Source of the DNA: RHLJ01 sp963974345
GTDB lineage: Bacteria > Bacteroidota > Rhodothermia > Balneolales > Balneolaceae
Direction: 5' to 3'
Assembly: GCA_963974345.1 (NCBI GenBank)
Contig: CAXBBW010000012.1
Location: 83,399 to 147,398, forward strand
Length of the DNA: 64,000 nt
In this document: positions 46,573 to 55,734 of the stretch, in pieces
Position numbering within the stretch: the stretch's first letter is position 1
Layout of the letters: the number at the start of each line of letters is the position of its first letter
Notes under the pieces: model-generated
What the model was told of the DNA's origin: nothing
The model's database searches: none
Seen by the model: the letters and a program-made list of their open reading frames with translations, nothing else
Position numbers and translations under genes: made by a program

Positions 46573-46594
46573 TTGATTACATATCAGTAATCAA
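46573..46594. promoter_or_regulatory. Dyad TTGATTAC-N6-GTAATCAA
   Basis: A perfect 8-base inverted repeat with a six-base spacer lies 19 bases before the ATG at 46614. Its outer halves TTGAT/ATCAA recall CRP/FNR half-sites but are 12 apart rather than 4, so that family is doubtful. A small operator or leader hairpin is inferred. Confidence 0.35.
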
Positions 46595-46613
46595 CTAACA
46601 ATTGGAGGTACTT

Positions 46614-47279
46614 ATGTGGGAAAAAATTTCCTCAGTTTTAATCGAGTCTTATGAGACTTTTTTCAACAAACTGGCAGATTTCTTGCCGAGTTTAATCGGG
46701 GCATTGCTTATCCTTATTGTAGGATGGATTATTGCAAAACTAATAAAGACAGCAGCAATAAAACTATTAAAGCTAATTAAGCTTGATGTTGTAACAGAAA
46801 AAGCCAAAATAGATCAGTTTCTAAAAGATGGTGGTAGCAATAAAACGGCTATCGATATCATTGGTGGTATTATTTATTGGCTTATTATGCTAATCGTAAT
46901 TCTTTCTGGGTTAGATGCCTTAGGCTTGGGAGTTGCTTCAGAACTATTTAATCAAATTATACTGTATATCCCTAATGTTATTGTAGCAGTATTGGCACTT
47001 ATTTTTGGAGTATTTCTGGCAGGTTTTATTTCTCAAGTAGTTTCAACTTATTTGGCGAATGTAGGAGTTTCAAATTCTAACGTAATTGGTGAAATCGCAA
47101 AATATGCAATTATCCTTTTTGTGATTTCTTTATCGCTTACTCAGTTAAGTATTGGTGAGGAGTTAGTTACTAATGCCTTTCTATTATTATTTGGCGCAGT
47201 TTGCCTCGCACTGGGGCTTGCATTTGGTCTAGGTGGGAAAGAATGGGCTGCATCAGTAATTAAGAATCTTACGAAATAG
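46614..47279 (+). CDS. TM-helix (mechanosensitive-channel-like) membrane protein
   Basis: This 221-residue inner-membrane protein has about five hydrophobic helices. It starts WEKISSVLIESYETFFNKL and carries repeated 'LPSLIGALLILIVGWIIAK' and 'IPNVIVAVLALIFGVFLAG' helices, the conserved TM-helix repeat of MscS-like proteins. It ends FGLGGKEWA and lacks the soluble beta domain of full MscS channels. The start is set at ATG 46614 because GGAGG (46604-46608) sits five bases upstream; the TTG at 46602 overlaps that site. A terminator follows. Channel activity is inferred from the family. Confidence 0.85.
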   Translation: MWEKISSVLIESYETFFNKLADFLPSLIGALLILIVGWIIAKLIKTAAIKLLKLIKLDVVTEKAKIDQFLKDGGSNKTAIDIIGGIIYWLIMLIVILSGLDALGLGVASELFNQIILYIPNVIVAVLALIFGVFLAGFISQVVSTYLANVGVSNSNVIGEIAKYAIILFVISLSLTQLSIGEELVTNAFLLLFGAVCLALGLAFGLGGKEWAASVIKNLTK

Positions 47280-47308
47280 ACGAAGTTATTTAGTTACATG
47301 ATAGTTTG

Positions 47309-47345
47309 AAAGCTCTGTACAAATTTGTGCAGAGCTTTTTTTATT
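47309..47345 (+). terminator. Rho-independent terminator
   Basis: AAGCTCTGTACAAA pairs with TTTGTGCAGAGCTT (one G-T pair), followed by a T-run to 47342. It lies 30 bases after the TM-helix gene. Confidence 0.88.
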
Positions 47346-47415
47346 AGAGTTAACCCAAACAATTGCTTCAATTCTTTTTTTTGCACTTATTGTATGCTCA
47401 TTAAAATATAAGGTT

Positions 47416-50382
47416 ATGAAGCATATAATTATCGTTTTCAAAGTAGTACTAATTATAACTACACTTTTATTGAGGTTTTCAATTGCAAAAGCGCAAAATG
47501 TGAAGATCTCAGAACCACTTTCAATGATAAAGTCTATAGAAAGTGACGACCCATTAAGATATTACTTTGGATCTGACCCTGGAATTCCTGGAGGAGATAT
47601 AAACGGTGATGGTGTAATGGAATACATTATTCAAAATCAATTTTATCCTGATAAAAATACCCTCGAAATAGGAGACTGGATTGAAAATACTTTGATATAT
47701 AATTTTGATGAAAATGGAAATAAAACTTATTACAGCATAAGGTCAGGGCTACTTTTTGAACCCGCAGGAGATTTGAATGGAGATGGCAGAGATGAATTAG
47801 TCGCAATTGTAGACAGCACACTTTATATTTATACCTTTGGACCTGGGGATTTTGATATATCTGGAGATTTAACACAACTTTATGAAATTCATACCTCGGT
47901 TACTCTGAACCAATTTGTCCCCACTCATGATTTTGATGATGACGGTTTCAATGATCTACTAATCGGTAGTTATGACTACACTACCGGAAGTTCTTTTCAA
48001 ATACTTTTTGGAGGAGAGACAGGTGAGAGTTTTGAGTTTAAAGTAGTAGATATATTACCTGACTTAGGGGATGTAGAAATCCAGACTAATGCGGGTGACA
48101 TTGTAGGTGATGAATCGAGTGATGTAATCCTTTTAGCAACTACCCCATGGCCGCACGAACTTATGGCTGCAGCTTATTCTGTAGATTCACTTAGAAATAT
48201 CAGTTTCGTAGGTACATCGGACTTTGGAAGTAGTAATGTGGGAGCTACTACTCTTAGATTTTTTGTTGAAAATGTGGATGGTGAATTTAAAGATGACCTT
48301 TTGTACAGTGAAGACAGATATATAAGCGGGAAAGGATTTACTCAAATATTTTTCAACGAACCTACACCATACATTGCTCTTTCTGTGGTAGATACAACGG
48401 CCTCAAAAACCAGCATTGCTTTAAACGGGCAAATGCCGGATTGGGTAGAGAAGCAAGGCGCGATTGGATTAGGGATTAATCATGTATTAAGAGGGGATAT
48501 TGGTACAGATAATAATACATCAATTGGGTTATGGCAAAAAGGGTCTTTAAGTATAATAAACGGAAAAGATATTTCGATCGAAAATCCTCTCCCAGAGCCG
48601 GTAGTTGTTGAAACACCAAATGAGAATGATATTATATTACAGACTAAATACGCCCCAAACCGACGAAATAGATTTGGATTAGGAAATGACACAGCTTTAG
48701 GATGGGGAAATCCATCAGGTCATGTTTCAGGAAGTGCGATAATTCGAGCTTCTAAAATTTTCGGAATTCAGGCTATATTTTCATTTGTTAGGATTAGTTA
48801 TTTTGAATCAGAAATTCAAGAAACTAAAGTTGTAAAACCAGATGGGGATAATATTTTAATAGACTTAGGTCTTGTAGGACAATGGTTCCCAACACAGTAT
48901 TTGTCATTATTCGCACAAGTTGGCCTAAAACTTGACTTTATTGGCGCGGAAGAATTTTCATCTCCTACAGACAGCGAACCAACAGGAAGTTTTGGAGCAA
49001 ATGGGGCACAAGGTGTTACTTTTGGAAAGGGTGTTGATTTTTTTGGGGTTCAATCTGAGAGTTGGTGGAAAAGAGTAGCAACTCCAGATACAGCTACTTT
49101 ACTTCAATCAATACGGGTAACGGACTTTCAAGAATTTGGAGAGGATGATACTCCAAGGGTATGGACTAATAATATCGGTGACATAAATAATGATGGTTTT
49201 GATGATTTATTAATGTCTAGTGGAAACTCATATTCTAATGGTTCACCAGTTAATAAAGCCTGGCTTTTTTATGGTGGAGAAAGTTATAGTTCTATGCCAG
49301 ATTATACATTTGACTTCGGTCAAGACTCCTCTATTGCAAACACTTATAGTATATTTATAACTACAAAGATGGAACCGCTTAGTGATGTTAATGGTGATGG
49401 TATTGATGATTTTGCTTTATCAGTAAATGCTTTTGATAACACTGGAGCAGTATATGTTTATTATGGTGACGAGCAATTTTTTAGTGCCGAAGTTCAGCAA
49501 ACGGAGTTCAGATATCCAGATTTAATATTAACTCCTGAAGTTATTGAAGGACAAACCATTACTGGATACGGAAAAGATATTAGTTCCGGAGATTTTGATG
49601 GAGATGGAGAACTTGATATTGCAATTATCCATTCAGGCTATGGGACACCATCACCGGCGATCATTAACATATTCACAAATGATGGCGATGAGAATCCAGA
49701 TATTTTCTTAACCACAACACGAGTACCATTAGGAAAAGAAGGTAGTGCAAATGTTTCATCGACTTATAATGGTACCATAACATTTCTACCGAAAGAAGAT
49801 GGAAAAACACACCAGGATCTATTATTTACACCAGGTGGTTTAAGTGGATATCCCAACGCCATCATATTTGAAGGAGGAGCGGAAGCGGATTCACTGCCAG
49901 ATATTATACTTCCTAATCCTAACAAATATACCGGATTTGGTTCTATTAATAGTGTTAAACCAGGAGTTGGAGATTTAAACGATGATGGATTTTATGACAT
50001 CATGATGCTAAGCCAATCTGATAATGAAGATGCTTTTGTCTCGAGTCGAGTATATATGTTCAGTCCAAACTCTGGAATTGAAGCCACAAATATTGAAAAT
50101 GAGTCTTTTAACCCGTTTGAATATCGATTATCACAGAATTACCCAAATCCGTTTAATCCGAGTACTAATATAGAATTTAGACTTGGAAATACATCAATGG
50201 TAACACTAAAAGTGTATGATGTGCTTGGTAGAGAAGTCGCTAACCTAGTTAACAATCAACAATATCAAAGTGGTTCTTATACCGTAAGCTTCGATGCATC
50301 AAAGCTAGCTTCGGGAATGTATATTTACAGATTAGAAGCAGGCGGATTTTCTCAAACGCGGAAAATGTTATTGATTAAATAA
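47416..50382 (+). CDS. T9SS-sorted FG-GAP repeat surface protein
   Basis: This 988-residue exported protein has a signal peptide (residues 1-26, ending AKA-Q). FG-GAP/VCBS-type repeats (GDINGDGVMEYI, GDLNGDGRDELVA, 'HDFDDDGFNDLLIG') occur from about residue 50 to 320 and again from about 585 to 880. Between them, about residues 400-560 form a block without FG-GAP motifs, with strands such as 'YAPNRRNRFGLGNDT' and 'LVGQWFPTQYLSLFAQVGLKL'. The last ~80 residues are a T9SS type A sorting domain with NYPNPFNPST and SGMYIYRL. It has an independent start at ATG 47416 after a terminator. It is probably a surface or secreted protein; the ligand is unknown. Confidence 0.9.
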   Translation: MKHIIIVFKVVLIITTLLLRFSIAKAQNVKISEPLSMIKSIESDDPLRYYFGSDPGIPGGDINGDGVMEYIIQNQFYPDKNTLEIGDWIENTLIYNFDENGNKTYYSIRSGLLFEPAGDLNGDGRDELVAIVDSTLYIYTFGPGDFDISGDLTQLYEIHTSVTLNQFVPTHDFDDDGFNDLLIGSYDYTTGSSFQILFGGETGESFEFKVVDILPDLGDVEIQTNAGDIVGDESSDVILLATTPWPHELMAAAYSVDSLRNISFVGTSDFGSSNVGATTLRFFVENVDGEFKDDLLYSEDRYISGKGFTQIFFNEPTPYIALSVVDTTASKTSIALNGQMPDWVEKQGAIGLGINHVLRGDIGTDNNTSIGLWQKGSLSIINGKDISIENPLPEPVVVETPNENDIILQTKYAPNRRNRFGLGNDTALGWGNPSGHVSGSAIIRASKIFGIQAIFSFVRISYFESEIQETKVVKPDGDNILIDLGLVGQWFPTQYLSLFAQVGLKLDFIGAEEFSSPTDSEPTGSFGANGAQGVTFGKGVDFFGVQSESWWKRVATPDTATLLQSIRVTDFQEFGEDDTPRVWTNNIGDINNDGFDDLLMSSGNSYSNGSPVNKAWLFYGGESYSSMPDYTFDFGQDSSIANTYSIFITTKMEPLSDVNGDGIDDFALSVNAFDNTGAVYVYYGDEQFFSAEVQQTEFRYPDLILTPEVIEGQTITGYGKDISSGDFDGDGELDIAIIHSGYGTPSPAIINIFTNDGDENPDIFLTTTRVPLGKEGSANVSSTYNGTITFLPKEDGKTHQDLLFTPGGLSGYPNAIIFEGGAEADSLPDIILPNPNKYTGFGSINSVKPGVGDLNDDGFYDIMMLSQSDNEDAFVSSRVYMFSPNSGIEATNIENESFNPFEYRLSQNYPNPFNPSTNIEFRLGNTSMVTLKVYDVLGREVANLVNNQQYQSGSYTVSFDASKLASGMYIYRLEAGGFSQTRKMLLIK

Positions 50383-50424
50383 GCTAAATAGAATGATATT
50401 TACTTAGACCTTGTATATTTATAC

Positions 50425-51315
50425 ATGATCTATTGGGAAGTTTTTAAGAAAACAGTAAAAGAATATAAGGTTCAAGAGGCGATGAATTATAGTTCATCAA
50501 TAGCTTTTTATCTCATATTCTCATTGCCAGCTATTTTGATAATTACGGTTTCCATAGCAAGCTCTGCTTATGGAGACGAAATAGTTAGACAGAACCTAAT
50601 TCAAGAATTTCAAAATCTTTTTGGCCCAGAAAGTGCTCAGGTCATAGATCGAATACTATCAAATTCAGGCTCAATAGGCTCATCTTGGATTACAAAAATA
50701 ATTGGTCTTGTTACATTACTAGTAAGTGCAACTACCGTTTTTGCATCTCTACAGGATGGCTTAAATCGCATATGGGGTTTAGAACCAAAGCCCGAAAAAA
50801 ATCTTATTAGTTTTATTAAAAATAGACTCCTTTCATTAGCAATGGCTATTAGTATGGGGTTTTTATTATTGTTTTCTTTAATACTAGATACATTCCTAAC
50901 TATATTTGAAGAACTGCTTATCAGTTCTTTCTCTGAATCTATATTTAATCTAGTAATATTTGTAAATGTAGTTTTAGGCTTTATAATTATAATGATTGTA
51001 TTCGCGGGGATATTTAGAATTTTACCTGATGCTAAGATTGCTTGGAAAGATGTTTTAAGTGGTGCTATTCTTACAACGTTTATATTTTCAATAGGGAAAT
51101 ATGCAATTGGCTATTATCTAGGCACAAGTGACCTAATGAACGTTTACGGTGCGGCGGGATCGTTTGTGCTGTTACTTATCTGGGTATACTTTTCAAGTAT
51201 GATTCTTTTCTTTGGAGCCACCTACACAGAAGTATACTTTATCGAAAAACATGGACAAGTAAAACCGTATAAGAGAACACGATTAGTAGATGGAGTTGAT
51301 TCTCAAAATACCTAG
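50425..51315 (+). CDS. YihY/BrkB-family membrane protein
   Basis: This 296-residue inner-membrane protein has six hydrophobic helices. Family marks include 'AMNYSSSIAFYLIFSLPAIL' near the start, 'STTVFASLQDGLNRIWGLE'-like sequence at about residue 108, and the closing 'AGSFVLLLIWVYFSSMILFFGATYTEVY'. The family was once called RNase BN in error; its true role is unclear. It ends one base before the convergent yjbQ-like gene. It starts at ATG 50425. Confidence 0.9.
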   Translation: MIYWEVFKKTVKEYKVQEAMNYSSSIAFYLIFSLPAILIITVSIASSAYGDEIVRQNLIQEFQNLFGPESAQVIDRILSNSGSIGSSWITKIIGLVTLLVSATTVFASLQDGLNRIWGLEPKPEKNLISFIKNRLLSLAMAISMGFLLLFSLILDTFLTIFEELLISSFSESIFNLVIFVNVVLGFIIIMIVFAGIFRILPDAKIAWKDVLSGAILTTFIFSIGKYAIGYYLGTSDLMNVYGAAGSFVLLLIWVYFSSMILFFGATYTEVYFIEKHGQVKPYKRTRLVDGVDSQNT

Positions 51316-51738
51316 TCAGCTTCCTATTAACGTAATCACCAACTTTCTGGCTCCACCATAATTTCTATGTTCACATAAATATATTCCCTGCCAAGTTCCA
51401 AGATTAAACCGTCCATTAGTTATGGGAATAGAAACGGAAGAGCCAAGAATCGAACTTTTGATATGAGAAGTCATGTCGTCGGTGCCTTCGAAAGTATGTT
51501 CATATAGAGAGGTATTTTCAGGAACTTCTCTGTTGAAATGAGTTTCGAAATCTCTACGAACGGAAGGATCAGCATTCTCATTGATAGTTAGACTTGCGCT
51601 AGTATGTTTTATATGAACATGAGCAAGACCTACACTGATGTCTTTAATTTCAGGAATTTCAGCTAATACTTTGTTTGTAATAATGTGAAATCCTCTGGGT
51701 TTTTGAGGCAAAGAAAACTCTTTCTGAATGGTAATCAT
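51316..51738 (-). CDS. YjbQ/UPF0047 family protein
   Basis: This 140-residue cytosolic protein matches UPF0047, with 'HVHIKHTSASLTINENADPSV' and 'GRFNLGTWQGIYLCEHRNYGG' holding the conserved His, Glu and Cys. Members can synthesise thiamine phosphate weakly, but the true role is unknown. Its ATG at 51738 has a TATATTTA box just upstream that is near the -7 consensus. It is convergent with the YihY gene. Confidence 0.92.
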   Translation of the reverse strand: MITIQKEFSLPQKPRGFHIITNKVLAEIPEIKDISVGLAHVHIKHTSASLTINENADPSVRRDFETHFNREVPENTSLYEHTFEGTDDMTSHIKSSILGSSVSIPITNGRFNLGTWQGIYLCEHRNYGGARKLVITLIGS

Positions 51739-51811
51739 AGCTAAATATAATGCTCAAAACCGAATTTAAAAGCATTTATCTTTAGCAGAATACTCAGCGA
51801 TTACCGAAAAC

Positions 51812-52552
51812 CTATTTCCGATTAATAGCACTTAACTGTAAGAATGGCTGATTCAACGTAGATTCTACATAACTAAGAAAATCCGGAACCATATCATGGA
51901 TTTGCTCAGATTTGTAGATATCCGTTTTTTGTTTAAAACCAACTCTTACAAATTTTTTCTTTAAAACCCGCTTATCACGATAGGAAGAGTATAATAATCC
52001 ATTCCTTACATCAAAGATATAAGCCTCTAAATAAGTAGTAAGTCTAGCGTGTTGTCCCGGAACAAAAGGAATCGTAACCAACCCAGCGTAAAGCGGGGAG
52101 AGAATATTCATCTCTTCAATATAGATAGTTGAAGAGCTTATAAACAGAACCAGATCAGCTTTAGTCTGAGCTGCATACAAACGCAGTTGCTTTAGATTAA
52201 TAGGTTTAGGTGTTGGGTTATATCTACTCCAATAGGGATCATGCTGACTTTGGTAATAGGCATTGGGATCCAAAAGTGCGGGAGAAATTTCGACAGCCCG
52301 CTGTACCTCTTGTATCGTTAATAAAGAATCCTGAAAAGGAAATTTGTCATGGCTAGCATTATAAATGGCGATACTTGCAGGAATGGTAATCTGAGGAATA
52401 GCATCAAACGCTTTTTGAATATCTTCGTCATTAATTTGTTTAAGTGAGTCAGCCTGCACACTTGAAAAAGCAGATAGATAGTGAGAAGTGCCGCATCCTG
52501 TACCAAAACAAGATGTCAATAAAATCAAAAGAATAGAACCTTGTACCTTCAA
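51812..52552 (-). CDS. Putative outer-membrane lipoprotein
   Basis: I do not recognise a family for this 246-residue protein. It begins with a lipoprotein signal; the likely lipobox is LLTSC (Cys15), with FGTGC (Cys20) as an alternative. The mature part is mostly soluble and Ser/Gln rich, with 'LVLFISSSTIYIEEMNILS' and a late 'YIFDVRNGLLYSSYRDKR'. A bacteriocin- or stress-type lipoprotein, such as some annotated in Bacteroidota, is possible but not shown. It stands alone between yjbQ-like and rsgA genes on the minus strand. Confidence 0.65.
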   Translation of the reverse strand: MKVQGSILLILLTSCFGTGCGTSHYLSAFSSVQADSLKQINDEDIQKAFDAIPQITIPASIAIYNASHDKFPFQDSLLTIQEVQRAVEISPALLDPNAYYQSQHDPYWSRYNPTPKPINLKQLRLYAAQTKADLVLFISSSTIYIEEMNILSPLYAGLVTIPFVPGQHARLTTYLEAYIFDVRNGLLYSSYRDKRVLKKKFVRVGFKQKTDIYKSEQIHDMVPDFLSYVESTLNQPFLQLSAINRK

Positions 52553-52616
52553 AGCGAGATAGATTTGTTAATGATTCTCAAATGAGACCTCGAAAGCAAA
52601 AGAAAGTTCCGTGCTA

Positions 52617-53684
52617 CTATTTCTTTCTATTCTGTTTTTCTTGAATAATACTTTTGTAGAGTTTCCCCATTTTCTTGTCTTTAGCACGTTTCTCATGGGT
52701 AGTTCTAGAAAAGTGTGCTTGCTCCCTTTTAAGTTTATGAAAGTTATTGAATGATTCCTGATCAAGTTCGCCCTTGTCAAGAGCTTCTAAAATCGCACAG
52801 CCAAGTTCTTCGGTATGGCTACAATCACTAAACTTACAATTATTCGAAAGTGTGTTTATTTGATCAAAGGTTTCATCAACCCCGCTGGAGTCGGTTGTAA
52901 TACCAAGTTCGCGCATCCCAGGAGTATCAATAATTACTCCGCCTTGTGGTAGAATTAGCAATTCTCTATGGCTAGTAGTATGCCTTCCTTTGCTGTTACT
53001 CTCACTTACTTCACTAACTTCCATTTTTGAGTTGGTAAGCAAGTTATTTGTGAGGGATGATTTTCCAACTCCTGATGAGCCAAGTATGCAGTAGGTATTG
53101 TTTGAATTGATATGATTGTTTAGTTCTTCGTACCCAGACAGGCTTTCATTACTTAAAGCAATTACTAGAATAGATGGCAATCGTTCACTTATGCTATTAA
53201 TCAATTGAGCAAGTTCATCAGCTGAGATTAAATCAATTTTACTTAGTAAAACAATAGGTTTTATGGAGGAAGAATTGCAGATAGTCAAATACCGTTCAAG
53301 GCGATTTAAATTAAAATCATGCCCAACAGCCTGCATAATAAAAGCCACATCAACATTAGATGCTATTAGCTGACACTCTCCAAATTTACCGACTGCCTGA
53401 CGTTCTAAAGACGAAAATCGAGGTAAAACCTTAACTATAATTGCGGTTTCATCATCGTAAATGGAAAGATTCACCCAATCCCCGACTGTAGGGAAGTCGG
53501 CTCTCGATTCAGCAGAAAAACGAAGACTTCCAGTAATCTCTGCATTGTAAGCTCCAGAACTAGTTTGAACTTCATAACGTTCTTTATGTTCAACCACTAC
53601 CCGACCAAGTTCTAATCCATCTTGAACTTCATTCTCAATAGCAGTTTTAGCTAAACTATTAAATCCTAAATCTTCTAAAGTCAT
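52617..53684 (-). CDS. rsgA: Ribosome small-subunit-dependent GTPase RsgA
   Basis: This 355-residue circularly permuted GTPase helps mature the 30S subunit. The order of motifs is G4 (LLSKIDL), then G1 GSSGVGKSSLTNNL, then DTPGMRELG (G3), as expected. An OB domain precedes them, and a zinc-binding tail CKFSDCSHTEELGC follows. The start is taken as ATG 53684 (MTLEDLGF), which matches the family; the longer open frame to 53759 would add 25 unsupported residues. The gene is divergent from typA. Confidence 0.94.
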   Translation of the reverse strand: MTLEDLGFNSLAKTAIENEVQDGLELGRVVVEHKERYEVQTSSGAYNAEITGSLRFSAESRADFPTVGDWVNLSIYDDETAIIVKVLPRFSSLERQAVGKFGECQLIASNVDVAFIMQAVGHDFNLNRLERYLTICNSSSIKPIVLLSKIDLISADELAQLINSISERLPSILVIALSNESLSGYEELNNHINSNNTYCILGSSGVGKSSLTNNLLTNSKMEVSEVSESNSKGRHTTSHRELLILPQGGVIIDTPGMRELGITTDSSGVDETFDQINTLSNNCKFSDCSHTEELGCAILEALDKGELDQESFNNFHKLKREQAHFSRTTHEKRAKDKKMGKLYKSIIQEKQNRKK

Positions 53685-53835
53685 TCTAATTGTGTTAATT
53701 TTTGACAAGATACCAAAAAGATGAAATAAAGGATTTAATGTGAAAATAAGCCCAAACATTTAAGTATTTCATAATCATTTATTGTTTGAAATAGCTGTAT
53801 ATTTAAGGCTTCGAATTTTTCATTCACAAAACACA

Positions 53836-55656
53836 ATGTCACAAGAATTAAGAAATATCGCCATAATCGCTCACGTAGATCATGGCAAAACCACTTTAGT
53901 TGATCAAATACTAAGACAAAGTGGGACTTTTAGAGAGAACCAAGAATTAGTAGAGAGAGTAATGGATTCGGGTGATCTTGAAAAAGAACGTGGAATAACC
54001 ATTAGTTCTAAGAACACAGCGGTAAACTGGAAAGGAACTAAAATCAATATTGTGGATACTCCAGGTCACGCCGATTTTGGTGGCGAAGTAGAACGTATCC
54101 TTAAAATGGTAAACGGAGTAATTCTTTTAGTAGATGCTGCCGAAGGCCCGCTTCCACAAACCAAATTTGTACTCCGTAAATCACTAAGTCTTGGGTACAA
54201 ACCAATTGTTTTGATCAATAAGATAGACCGTGGTGATGCTCGTCCAGATGCAGTTCTTGATGAAGTATTTGACTTATTTGTAATGCTAGATGCAACGAAC
54301 GAGCAATTGGATTTCCCAGTTCTCTATGCAGCTGCGCGTGATGGATATGCTAAAACAGATCTAGAAGGAGAGAATGTAGATTTATCTCCACTAATGGATA
54401 AGATCGTAGAGCATGTTCCGGCGCCTTCACAACCTGTTGAAGACGATTTTAAAATGCTAGTTAGTAGCATTGACTGGAATGACTATGTAGGCCGAATTGC
54501 AGTTGGAAGAATTGAGCAAGGAACTATAAAGTTGAATCAGGAAGTTGCACTTGTTAGCGGTAAGGGAGATCTGAAAATGAAAGGTCGAGCTACCAAATTA
54601 TTTACTTTTAATGGACTTCAAAGGGAGCCAGTTGAAGTAGCATATGCAGGTGATATCGTTGCAATGGCTGGGTATGATTCTGTAAATATCGGAGACACGC
54701 TTACATTGGCTTCAAATCCAACTCCACTTGAATATGTAGATTTAGATAAGCCAACAATTGCAATGTATTTCAGAGTTAATAACTCTCCTTTTGCTGGTTT
54801 AGAAGGTAAGTTTGTGACTTCAAATCAAATTAAAGATCGTTTAGAACGAGAAGTTCGTACCAATGTGGCAATGAGAGTTGAAGCTACAGGTAGCCCAGAT
54901 GTATTTAAAGTATCTGGTCGTGGAGAACTCCAAATGGCAATTTTGATTGAAACAATGCGTCGTGAAGGATTTGAGTTTTCAGTTTCCCGGCCAGAAGTAT
55001 TGCTACAAGAAGTTGATGGCAATGTACATGAGCCAGTTGAAGAAGTTGTTGTTGATGTACACACCGATTACTCTAACAAAGTGATTGATAATCTCCAGAA
55101 GAGAAAAGGGATTATGCAGGGAATGAGCCAGGAAGGGGAAAACAATAGAATTGAGTTTCGAGTGCCTTCCCGTGGTTTAATTGGTTTCCGTGGCGAGATG
55201 TTAACAGAAACACGTGGAACTGGAATTATGCACCAGCAGTTTGATGGCTACGAGCCTTACGCTGGCGAAATTCCAGGTAGAACTCGTGGAGCGTTAATAG
55301 CTCTTGAGAAAGGTGATGTAACTGGATATGCGCTAGAAGGTGTACAAGATCGTGGAATGTTTTTTGTTGAACCAGGCGATTCCGTTTATATGGGAATGGT
55401 TGTTGGTTTAAATAACCGAAGTGATGATATGGTAGTTAATGTGGCTAAGAAAAAAGCACTTACCAATCACCGGGCTTCTATTACAGCCGACGCTATAAAA
55501 ATCTCTCAAGCGAAGAAAATGAGTTTGGAAGAATGTATCGAGTTTATCGCAAATGACGAACTTTTAGAAGTAACTCCTCAAAGTCTAAGAATCCGTAAGA
55601 AATTCTTAGATCATAACGAGCGTAAGCGCGAAGAGAAGAAGAAAGCTACTGTATAA
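53836..55656 (+). CDS. typA: Ribosome-associated GTPase TypA/BipA
   Basis: This 606-residue translational GTPase is linked to ribosome assembly and stress at low temperature. It has AHVDHGKTT, RGITI, DTPGHADFGGE and NKIDR G-motifs, an EF-G-like middle, and the TypA C-terminus 'GLIGFRGEMLTETRGTGIM'. The start is ATG 53836 (MSQELRNIAIIAHVDHG), 18 codons inside a longer frame that opens at TTG 53782. A bidirectional-looking terminator follows the stop. Confidence 0.96.
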   Translation: MSQELRNIAIIAHVDHGKTTLVDQILRQSGTFRENQELVERVMDSGDLEKERGITISSKNTAVNWKGTKINIVDTPGHADFGGEVERILKMVNGVILLVDAAEGPLPQTKFVLRKSLSLGYKPIVLINKIDRGDARPDAVLDEVFDLFVMLDATNEQLDFPVLYAAARDGYAKTDLEGENVDLSPLMDKIVEHVPAPSQPVEDDFKMLVSSIDWNDYVGRIAVGRIEQGTIKLNQEVALVSGKGDLKMKGRATKLFTFNGLQREPVEVAYAGDIVAMAGYDSVNIGDTLTLASNPTPLEYVDLDKPTIAMYFRVNNSPFAGLEGKFVTSNQIKDRLEREVRTNVAMRVEATGSPDVFKVSGRGELQMAILIETMRREGFEFSVSRPEVLLQEVDGNVHEPVEEVVVDVHTDYSNKVIDNLQKRKGIMQGMSQEGENNRIEFRVPSRGLIGFRGEMLTETRGTGIMHQQFDGYEPYAGEIPGRTRGALIALEKGDVTGYALEGVQDRGMFFVEPGDSVYMGMVVGLNNRSDDMVVNVAKKKALTNHRASITADAIKISQAKKMSLEECIEFIANDELLEVTPQSLRIRKKFLDHNERKREEKKKATV

Positions 55657-55679
55657 TTTTTTTCTATTTTTAAGAAATA

Positions 55680-55717
55680 AGCCCTGATATCAAATAGATG
55701 TCAGGGCTTTATTTTTG
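55680..55717. terminator. Terminator between typA and convergent gene
   Basis: AGCCCTGA pairs with TCAGGGCT (13-base loop that may extend by TATC/GATG partly), followed by TTATTTTTG on the plus strand. On the minus strand TTATTTCTT follows, so it may serve both genes. It is 24 bases after typA. Confidence 0.82.
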
Positions 55718-55734
55718 ATTTGATGTTTTCAATC

